A DNA stretch of 5,474 nucleotides. Source: Chloroflexota bacterium. Its GTDB lineage: Bacteria > Chloroflexota > Anaerolineae > Anaerolineales > Villigracilaceae. Under the pieces are notes generated by a model. It saw only the letters and a program-made list of their open reading frames with translations. It was not told the origin of the DNA and ran no database searches. This document shows, in pieces, positions 1 through 4,394 of this stretch. Both the position numbers and the translations under genes were made by a program. The stretch covers positions 1 to 5,474 of the forward strand of contig JAPLGV010000333.1 in the NCBI GenBank assembly GCA_026389975.1, in the 5' to 3' direction. The stretch's first letter is position 1. Each line of letters begins with the position of its first letter.

Positions 1-61
1 GAAAGGCTCAAAGCCTTAAGACACCATTCTCCATAACCCATTCACCATTTACTGCACTTAC

Positions 62-93
62 AAACAAAAAGGCCGTCCTTTCAGCGGACAGCC
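62..93 (-). terminator. Rho-independent terminator, minus strand
   Basis: Read on the minus strand, GGCTGTCC (93-86) pairs with GGACGGCC (78-71) around a 7-base loop, then runs into TTTTTGTTT. One pair is U-G on this strand but a C-A mismatch on the plus strand, and the plus strand has no U-run after the stem. The element is therefore oriented to end minus-strand transcripts. The source transcript is unclear, because no minus-strand gene starts between here and the ABC transporter. Confidence 0.8.
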
Positions 94-213
94 CTTTGGG
101 TTGGCAAGCGGGTTCTTACGCTCCCGGTGCGGCTGTCCGTGCTCGGCAAGGCATTGCCATAGGCATCCTCTTAGACAGGGAAAAGGAAGGGGTGTTCATC
201 GGGTTGAGTTTAC
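66..213 (-). ncRNA. Possible small RNA or decayed RNA gene ending at the 62-93 terminator
   Basis: The minus strand here is structured, non-coding and ends in a good terminator. Two short stretches resemble conserved parts of the 3' half of bacterial RNase P RNA, in the right order: GTAAACTC-AACCCG (213-200) and AAGAACCCGCTTG (117-105). However, the universally conserved ACAGAA and GGCUUA bases are altered, and there is no room for the 5' half, because a terminator and the ABC transporter gene occupy that space. A weak promoter (TTGCAA at 235-230, 17 bp, TAAACT at 212-207) would instead start a short RNA of about 135-140 nt. The resemblance is judged from memory of the E. coli sequence, so this could be a remnant, an unrelated small RNA or chance. 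Confidence 0.25.
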
Positions 214-271
214 TATGTACTGCGCCAAGTTGCAAGCTCTAATTGGCTGGTTTTTGCTTTAGGTCTAATCT

Positions 272-307
272 AAAAAGGACTGCCCGGTTACACGGGTAGT
301 CCTTTTT
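272..307 (+). terminator. Strong plus-strand terminator
   Basis: GGACTGCCCG (277-286) pairs with CGGGTAGTCC (293-302) around a 6-base loop. The stem is flanked by A5 on the left and T5 on the right, which extends it to 15 bp. The one imperfect pair is G-U on the plus strand but C-A on the minus strand, so it is built for plus-strand transcripts. It could end a transcript entering from beyond the left edge and insulate the ABC transporter gene that starts 63 bp later. The flanking A-run gives some terminator character on the other strand too. Confidence 0.8.
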
Positions 308-321
308 CGATTGCAATCGAA
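306..321. promoter_or_regulatory. Perfect 16-bp palindrome upstream of the ABC transporter
   Basis: TTCGATTGCAATCGAA is a perfect 8+8 inverted repeat, ending 48 bp before the ABC transporter ATG. Its size and symmetry fit a dimeric repressor operator (TetR, MarR or GntR-like sites have this form), and its position fits control of the exporter. It overlaps the T-run of the preceding terminator by two bases. No regulator gene is visible in the window, so the role is inferred. Confidence 0.4.
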
Positions 322-349
322 TTGTCACCACAGATTGAGTAACTGGTTG

Positions 350-355
350 TACAAT
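350..355 (+). promoter_or_regulatory. Weak candidate -10 box for the ABC transporter
   Basis: TACAAT matches the -10 consensus at five of six positions and lies 15 bp before the ATG. No good -35 box is found at 16-18 bp upstream; the closest, TTGTCA at 322-327, is 22 bp away. A start here would give a leader of about ten bases, barely containing the GAGG ribosome site. Real use is uncertain. Confidence 0.2.
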
Positions 356-369
356 CACCCCCGAGGTCA

Positions 370-2097
370 ATGATGAAACCATTCCAACTCATTTTCAACT
401 ATGCTCGCAAATACACCCTCTCGCTGGTCGTCACCGCCGTCAGCATGTTGGTTCTGGTGGGCATCCAACTGCTCATCCCGTGGATTGTCAAACTGCTGGT
501 CGCCAACGTAACCGGACCGACAGCCAGCGTGGAAAATATGGGCTACGTCACCAAACTGGCCATCATCGTGCTCATCGCCTACGTCGGGCGCGCCGGCCTG
601 ACGTTCGTCCGCTCGTACGTGGCCCACGTGGCCGGTTGGGGCGTGGTAGCCGATGTGCGCAAGTATATTTACAATCACATGCAGCGCCTCTCCCTGCGTT
701 TTTATGAAGACAAACAGGTTGGGCAGTTGATGTCCAACGTGGTCAATGATACCGATCTGTTCGAGCAACTCATCTCCCACGCCATCCCCGACGTGGTCGT
801 CAACGTGGTCACCCTGTTCGGCGTGACCGCCGTCCTGCTCGGCCTGAACTGGAAACTGACCCTGCTCAGCACCCTCCCTATCCCGCTGGTCATCCTGTCC
901 CTGCAAATATACGCCAAACGCGTCCGCCCGGCCTTCCGCAACCGCCAGAAGGAACTCGGCAACCTGAACGCCCTGCTCAACGACAACCTGTCGGGCATCC
1001 GCGAGATCAAGGCTTTCACGCGCGAAGAAGAGGAGTCCAAGCGTGTCCAGGCCGGGATTGACAACTACCGCAAGTCCCTGCTCAACGCCCTGAAACTGAT
1101 GGCGACTTTCCAGCCGTTCGTGGAATTTACTTCCTCGATCGGGACCCTGATCGTCATTTACTTCGGCGGACGGCTGGCGCTCCAGGGCACGCTGCCGGTC
1201 GCGGACCTGGTGGCCTTCTTCCTGTACCTAGAAAGTTTCTACTCCCCGGTACGCAACCTGAGCGGCGCCTGGGAGGCGGTCCAGTCGTCGCTGGCGGGCG
1301 CGGACCGGGTAGCCGGTCTGCTGGCGGAGCCCCGGGAGCCGCAGACCGCCCGTGGCGCGGCGCCGGTGACGGGTCGGGTGCGCGGCGAATTCGTCTTTCA
1401 CAACGTCAGCTTTGAATACACCGAAGGCATCCCGGTGCTGGAGGATGTTTCGCTGGAGATACCGGCCAAATCGGTGGTGGCGCTGGTGGGGCCGACGGGC
1501 GTGGGTAAGACCACCCTGGTCAGTCTCATCCCGCGCTTCTACGACGTGACCAGCGGCTCGATCACACTGGACGGGCGCGATCTGTGCGACTACACGCTGG
1601 ACAGTTTGCGCCAGCAGATCAGCATCGTGTTGCAGGATGTGTTCCTGTTCTACGGGACGGTGCGAGAGAACATGCTCTTTGGCCGCCCAAATGCGGACGA
1701 GGCCGAGATGATCGCCGCCGCGAAAGCCGCCAACGCTCACGACTTCATCGCCGACCTGCCCGAGGGCTACGACACGCTCATCGGAGAGCGCGGCGTCAAG
1801 CTCTCCGGCGGGCAGAAACAGCGCCTGTCCATTGCGCGTGCCATCCTGAAAGACGCCCCGATTTTAATTCTAGATGAAGCGACTTCCTCGGTGGATACCG
1901 AGACCGAGCAGCTCATCCAGCAGGCACTCGAACGCCTGATGCAGGGACGCACCACCATCATTATCGCCCACCGCCTGTCCACCATCCGCAACGCAGACAA
2001 GATCGTGGTGCTGGAGGACAAGTCCATCCGCGAGATGGGGACACACGAGGAGTTGCTCAAGCTGGGCGGGTTGTATAAAAGGTTGTATACGGTGTAG
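370..2097 (+). CDS. ABC exporter half-transporter (fused membrane domain and ATPase)
   Basis: This is an ATP-driven membrane exporter of the MsbA/MdlB/LmrA type (type IV ABC fold); the substrate cannot be read from sequence. Residues about 15-300 form the transmembrane domain, with six likely helices near 17-38, 61-80, 138-158, 163-181, 250-270 and 277-296. Residues about 337-575 are the nucleotide-binding domain. It has A-loop Tyr350, Walker A GPTGVGKT (374-381), Q-loop Gln422, signature LSGGQ (478-482), Walker B ILILDE (498-503) with catalytic Glu503, D-loop SSVD (506-509) and H-loop His534. All catalytic residues are intact, so a homodimer with two working sites is likely, and no partner half-transporter lies beside it. 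At 575 residues the length is normal. Two adjacent ATG codons (370 and 373) are possible starts. GAGG at 363-366 is only three bases before the first and six before the second, so 373 may be the real one. The frame ends TAG, with a second in-frame TAG two codons on. Confidence 0.95.
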   Translation: MMKPFQLIFNYARKYTLSLVVTAVSMLVLVGIQLLIPWIVKLLVANVTGPTASVENMGYVTKLAIIVLIAYVGRAGLTFVRSYVAHVAGWGVVADVRKYIYNHMQRLSLRFYEDKQVGQLMSNVVNDTDLFEQLISHAIPDVVVNVVTLFGVTAVLLGLNWKLTLLSTLPIPLVILSLQIYAKRVRPAFRNRQKELGNLNALLNDNLSGIREIKAFTREEEESKRVQAGIDNYRKSLLNALKLMATFQPFVEFTSSIGTLIVIYFGGRLALQGTLPVADLVAFFLYLESFYSPVRNLSGAWEAVQSSLAGADRVAGLLAEPREPQTARGAAPVTGRVRGEFVFHNVSFEYTEGIPVLEDVSLEIPAKSVVALVGPTGVGKTTLVSLIPRFYDVTSGSITLDGRDLCDYTLDSLRQQISIVLQDVFLFYGTVRENMLFGRPNADEAEMIAAAKAANAHDFIADLPEGYDTLIGERGVKLSGGQKQRLSIARAILKDAPILILDEATSSVDTETEQLIQQALERLMQGRTTIIIAHRLSTIRNADKIVVLEDKSIREMGTHEELLKLGGLYKRLYTV

Positions 2098-2106
2098 AAG
2101 TAGAGC

Positions 2107-2155
2107 AATCCCCGCTAAGCGAGGAGACTGCCTCGTCACCGAAGGGGAGCGATAC
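2107..2155. repeat. Possible remnant of an interspersed intergenic repeat
   Basis: Between the ABC stop codon and its terminator lies a GC-rich stretch with a CGAGG/CCTCG hairpin (2120-2124 with 2131-2135), followed by GAAGGGGAGCGATA. The pattern of gagactgcctcgtc followed by a gagcgata-like end resembles small dispersed repeats common between genes in many bacterial genomes. Only one copy is present here, so repeat status is a guess. Confidence 0.25.
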
Positions 2156-2167
2156 ACTAAAGCGAAA

Positions 2168-2195
2168 CCTCCCCAGATTTGGGGAGGCTATTTTT
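2168..2195 (+). terminator. Terminator between convergent genes
   Basis: CCTCCCC (2168-2174) pairs perfectly with GGGGAGG (2181-2187) around a 6-base loop, followed by CTATTTTT on the plus strand. It lies 70 bp after the ABC transporter stop. On the minus strand the same stem is followed by TTTCGCTTT, so it probably also ends the sigma-factor cluster arriving from the other side. Confidence 0.85.
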
Positions 2196-2206
2196 CAGAA
2201 TGAGGA

Positions 2207-2383
2207 TTAATCTTGCTTTTCATCATCATCCCATTTGATTTCTTTCAATCGGATACCTTTCCCTTCCTGAAAGGCTTTGCGGGCACGCTCAACACGCACC
2301 AGGAAACGTGGGGCACTTTCCAGCCTGCGTTCGAATTCGTCATCAACTTCTTCAGGTACCGATATTGGAAGTGCCGTAGCCAT
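2207..2383 (-). CDS. Small uncharacterised protein, 58 residues, antitoxin-like in shape
   Basis: I do not recognise a named family. The chosen ATG (2383) follows GAGAAGGGTG; upstream GTG (2386) and TTG (2398) codons would add one to five residues (63 in all), but the ATG sits best. The product begins ATALPISVPEEVDDEFERR, a short beta-strand-like stretch leading into an acidic helix. A basic helix follows, then EGKGIRLKEIK and an acidic tail (DDDE). Strand-helix-helix plus a GKG-I-L-EI-like tail recalls small type II antitoxins (ribbon-helix-helix or Phd/YefM style), but no toxin gene is adjacent. It lies 85 bp after the sigma-factor gene on the same strand, with no terminator between, so co-transcription is likely. 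Its stop is 11 bp before a two-way terminator. The protein-like composition and good placement support a real gene; the function is unknown. Confidence 0.6.
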   Translation of the reverse strand: MATALPISVPEEVDDEFERRLESAPRFLVRVERARKAFQEGKGIRLKEIKWDDDEKQD

Positions 2384-2415
2384 CACCCTTCTCAACAATC
2401 CTATTTTACCCTAAT

Positions 2416-2426
2416 TGTCATTGACA
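2416..2426. promoter_or_regulatory. Short palindrome before the small gene
   Basis: TGTCA-T-TGACA is a perfect 5+5 inverted repeat with a single central base, located 33 bp upstream of the small gene's ATG and between it and the sigma-factor stop. It could be a binding site, possibly autoregulatory if the small protein is an antitoxin-like DNA binder. No convincing promoter is seen around it. Confidence 0.2.
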
Positions 2427-2468
2427 GTTTACCCCATTCCCTATCCCTGATACCCTATTACCTGCTTC

Positions 2469-3653
2469 TTACAAATATTCCTTCAACTGTCTCGCCCTTC
2501 TTGGATGGCGTAACCGCCGCAATGCTTTCCCTTCAATCTGGCGTATGCGTTCGCGCGTCAGGCCGAACTTCTCCCCCACCTCCTCCAGCGTGTATGGGAC
2601 GCCAGTGTCCAGCCCGAAACGCAGACGCAGGATGCGCGCCTCGCGGGGCGTCAAAGTGCCCAGCACCTCGTCAATCTTCTCCTTGAGCATGGACTGGTAG
2701 ACGCTCTGCATCGGTGTGGGGGTCAGTTCATCTTCGATGAACATCCCCAGTTCGGACTCTTCGTCATCCCCGACAGGACTCTCCAGCGAAAGCGGCAACC
2801 AGGAAACCTGGAGAATCCACTGTACCTTTTGCAGGTCCAAACCCAGTTCCACTGCTAACTCTTCGAGCGTGGGGACGCGTCCCAGGCGCTGTTCCAAGTC
2901 ATGGGTAGCCTTGTAGGTCTTCCGGATGCGGTCGCTCATGTGGACCGGGACACGGATGGTGCGCGCCTGGTCAGCGATGGCACGCGAGACAGTCTGCCGG
3001 ATCCACCAAGTGGCGTAGGTTGAGAATCGGAAGCCTTTATGGACATCGTATTTCTCAACCGCTTTCATCAGGCCGAGGTTGCCCTCCTGGATCAGGTCCA
3101 GGAAAGGCACACCGCGTCCCATGTAACGCTTGGCGATGCTGACCACCAGGCGGGTGTTGGCCTTAATAATGTGCTCACGGGCCATAATCCCGTCTTGCAC
3201 GAGGGCTTCCAGCCGCTGCCGCTCCAGAGTCCGTTCGCGGCCGGGGGTGCGCAGCAAATCGGCTTTGGCCTTGCGCCCATCCTCGATGCGGACGGCAATC
3301 TCGAATTCCTCATCCGCTTTGAGCAGCGGGACGCGCGACATCTCTTTTAGATACATGCCCACTGTATCGTCGCTGGAATAATCGCTGACCACAGGCTCCG
3401 GTTCGGCCCAGGGTTCCAGACCCGGTACGACCAAAAGGTCAGCGGGAGCGGCGTCCAATACTTCGGGGTCCACCACGTCCACACCCCGGTGGCGCAGGGC
3501 CAGCATGATAACAGACAGCCGCTCGGCATCCTCCCCCACTTCGGGAGAGACTTCCAGCAGGTCGTCGGTAGTCAAATAGCCCTGCACGGAGGCTTTCTCC
3601 AGAAGCAGGCTCAAGACTTCCCGGTTGCGATGTATTCGGTCAAGTGGCGCCAA
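2469..3653 (-). CDS. rpoD: RNA polymerase sigma factor, sigma-70 family (primary type)
   Basis: This subunit directs RNA polymerase to promoters. In order there are a short N-terminal segment similar to a reduced region 1.1 (about 10-65), region 1.2 (YLKEMSRVPLL, 101-111), region 2 (165-238, with FSTYATWWIRQ melting residues Trp216 and Trp217), region 3 (about 245-320, with the sigma-finger LGMFIEDE at 302-309) and region 4 (about 330-385, helix-turn-helix TLEEVGEKFGLTRERIRQIE). The ending LRHPRRARQLKEYL is typical of housekeeping sigma factors. At 394 residues it is near the usual length for forms without a long region 1.1. It could be the principal factor or a group 2 paralogue, since related bacteria can carry several. 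Gln220 matches the -10-reading Gln of E. coli, while the nearby Thr position is Ser223. The start is TTG: two in-frame TAA codons directly precede it, and GAGGAGGG sits six bases upstream. It follows yceD by 26 bp in the same operon. Confidence 0.96.
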   Translation of the reverse strand: MAPLDRIHRNREVLSLLLEKASVQGYLTTDDLLEVSPEVGEDAERLSVIMLALRHRGVDVVDPEVLDAAPADLLVVPGLEPWAEPEPVVSDYSSDDTVGMYLKEMSRVPLLKADEEFEIAVRIEDGRKAKADLLRTPGRERTLERQRLEALVQDGIMAREHIIKANTRLVVSIAKRYMGRGVPFLDLIQEGNLGLMKAVEKYDVHKGFRFSTYATWWIRQTVSRAIADQARTIRVPVHMSDRIRKTYKATHDLEQRLGRVPTLEELAVELGLDLQKVQWILQVSWLPLSLESPVGDDEESELGMFIEDELTPTPMQSVYQSMLKEKIDEVLGTLTPREARILRLRFGLDTGVPYTLEEVGEKFGLTRERIRQIEGKALRRLRHPRRARQLKEYL

Positions 3654-3659
3654 TTATTA

Positions 3660-3667
3660 CCCTCCTC
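3660..3667 (-). promoter_or_regulatory. Ribosome-binding site fixing the TTG start of the sigma factor
   Basis: On the minus strand GAGGAGGG is followed by TAATAA and then TTG. The six bases of spacing are two in-frame stop codons, so no longer form is possible and TTG must be the start unless translation begins further inside the gene. Confidence 0.85.
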
Positions 3668-3679
3668 ATCAGGCGCGTC

Positions 3680-4186
3680 CTACTTCAACAGGTCCTTCAA
3701 CGCCGCGAACGGCGAATCGGGTTCGGGCCGGTGTCCACAAGCGGTCTGGTTCAGGTTCTCACCGCAGACCGGGCATAGGCCTTTGCAGTCTGGTTCACAC
3801 ACCGGGCTGATGGGAAATTCAAGCAAAGCATATTCGCGCACCAATGGCTCCAGGTCAATCTGGGCGTCTTCCGGCACGAGCAGGCCGGAATCGGTGATAT
3901 TGCGTTTATCGAAAGCAAACAGGTCGGAGAACGACCACTTGAGGGGTTGGGAAAAAGTTTCCAGGCAGCGGACGCATTCCAGGTCCGCGGCTGCTCCGAA
4001 CTCGCCCTGGAGCAGCAGTCCTTGCTGGGTGCGGTCAAAACACGCCGTGCCGGTAAAATTAACCACGGTCAGATCCTCCCCTAGGCGCATCTTTTCGTAG
4101 ACGAATTTAAAATCACGGCGCGTACCGATCGGCGATTTGATCAGGAATCCGACGTTGAGCCGCAGAGGACGACGAAGGTTAGTCAC
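3680..4186 (-). CDS. yceD: YceD/DUF177 family protein (large-subunit rRNA accumulation)
   Basis: Family members are linked to accumulation of 23S rRNA and are usually encoded just before rpmF (ribosomal protein L32). At 168 residues the length is typical. Visible features are the central Cys71-x-x-Cys74 (ECVRCLE) and a C-terminal cysteine set: Cys130, Cys134, Cys138, Cys141 and Cys150 in P-x-C-x3-CKGLCPVCGENLN, a likely metal-binding knuckle. The tail DSPFAALKDLL is characteristic of the family. The start is GTG at 4186, with a weak ribosome site (AGAAG) seven bases upstream. An overlapping out-of-frame ATG is followed at once by TGA. A near-consensus promoter lies about 30 bp upstream. The next gene downstream is the sigma factor after 26 bp, with no rpmF between, which departs from the common arrangement. 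Confidence 0.93.
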   Translation of the reverse strand: MTNLRRPLRLNVGFLIKSPIGTRRDFKFVYEKMRLGEDLTVVNFTGTACFDRTQQGLLLQGEFGAAADLECVRCLETFSQPLKWSFSDLFAFDKRNITDSGLLVPEDAQIDLEPLVREYALLEFPISPVCEPDCKGLCPVCGENLNQTACGHRPEPDSPFAALKDLLK

Positions 4187-4222
4187 ATGAATACTTCTAT
4201 ACGCAAGTTTGGGAACGTCTAC

Positions 4223-4251
4223 ATTCTAGCACAGCGGAGACTCGAAGTCAA
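4223..4251 (-). promoter_or_regulatory. Promoter of the yceD-sigma operon
   Basis: On the minus strand, TTGACT (4251-4246) is followed by exactly 17 bp and TAGAAT (4228-4223). Each box matches the sigma-70 consensus at five of six positions. Transcription would start near 4216, giving a leader of about 30 bases before the GTG of yceD. A housekeeping sigma factor of the kind encoded in this operon would be expected to read it, so the operon may sustain its own expression. Confidence 0.75.
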
Positions 4252-4255
4252 GAAT

Positions 4256-4287
4256 TCTTTAAGGTTCATCCACGGTGTCCTTAAAGA
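4256..4287. promoter_or_regulatory. Inverted repeat between divergent promoters (candidate operator)
   Basis: TCTTTAAGG (4256-4264) and CCTTAAAGA (4279-4287) are perfect 9-bp inverted arms separated by 14 bp. The pair begins five bases upstream of the yceD -35 box and ends 30 bases before the ligase -35 box. Neither predicted transcript contains it, so it would act as DNA and not as an RNA hairpin. It could bind a dimeric regulator affecting one or both promoters; the regulator is unknown. Confidence 0.4.
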
Positions 4288-4317
4288 GTCTAAATATCAT
4301 AAAAGTAGGGATAATCA

Positions 4318-4346
4318 TTGACTTTTCAGATTATTGCCTCTATACT
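4318..4346 (+). promoter_or_regulatory. Promoter of the acyl-CoA ligase gene
   Basis: TTGACT (4318-4323), a 17-bp spacer and TATACT (4341-4346) each match consensus at five of six positions. Transcription would start near 4353, giving a leader of about 42 bases. ATAATC (4311-4316) and GATTAT (4329-4334) form a small inverted repeat around the -35 box, and CTATA/TATAG (4340-4344 with 4350-4354) straddles the -10 box; either could be a repressor site. Confidence 0.8.
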
Positions 4347-4377
4347 GTTTATAGATTTTCGCCAATTTTTATTCTCA

Positions 4378-4386
4378 AGGAGGAGG
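4378..4386 (+). promoter_or_regulatory. Strong ribosome-binding site of the ligase gene
   Basis: AGGAGGAGG lies eight bases before the ATG at 4395. Together with the near-consensus promoter it suggests high expression and fixes the start codon. Confidence 0.85.
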
Positions 4387-4394
4387 AAGTAAAA

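Larger units (their letters stand above)
1..369. other. Gene-free left flank with RNA-structure signals
   Basis: No credible protein-coding frame is present in this stretch. The first 60 bases hold a short hairpin (AAGGCT/AGCCTT, about 3-17) and a C-rich degenerate repeat-like run (about 25-56). After that come a minus-strand terminator, a structured segment, a plus-strand terminator, a 16-bp palindrome and the ribosome-binding site of the ABC transporter gene, listed separately. Two terminators facing outward across each other mean that transcripts probably enter the region from both sides, or that a small RNA gene lies between them. Confidence 0.7.

Noticed and set aside
66..369. A complete RNase P RNA gene on the minus strand
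   Set aside because: The conserved 5' segment (GAGGAAAGTCC-like) is missing, universal 3' bases are altered, and the space is taken by a terminator and the start of the ABC transporter gene.
367..906. A 179-residue minus-strand reading frame opposite the ABC transporter
   Set aside because: Its composition is rich in His, Gln, Asp and Gly, typical of the antisense of a GC-rich gene, and it lies wholly over well-supported transmembrane-domain coding sequence.
1228..1740. A 170-residue minus-strand reading frame inside the ATPase domain
   Set aside because: It overlaps the conserved Walker A and Q-loop region of the ABC protein and shows no recognisable motif.
370..2097. A heterodimeric ABC pair with one degenerate ATP site
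   Set aside because: Catalytic Glu503, the signature LSGGQ and the H-loop His are all canonical, and no second half-transporter is adjacent in the window.
2213..2686. A 157-residue plus-strand reading frame
   Set aside because: It lies antisense to the small gene and the C-terminal end of the sigma factor and crosses the spacer. The sigma region 4 motifs on the other strand are decisive.
3489..4100. A 203-residue plus-strand reading frame spanning the sigma and yceD junction
   Set aside because: It runs antisense to two well-identified genes and their ribosome site and has no domain features.
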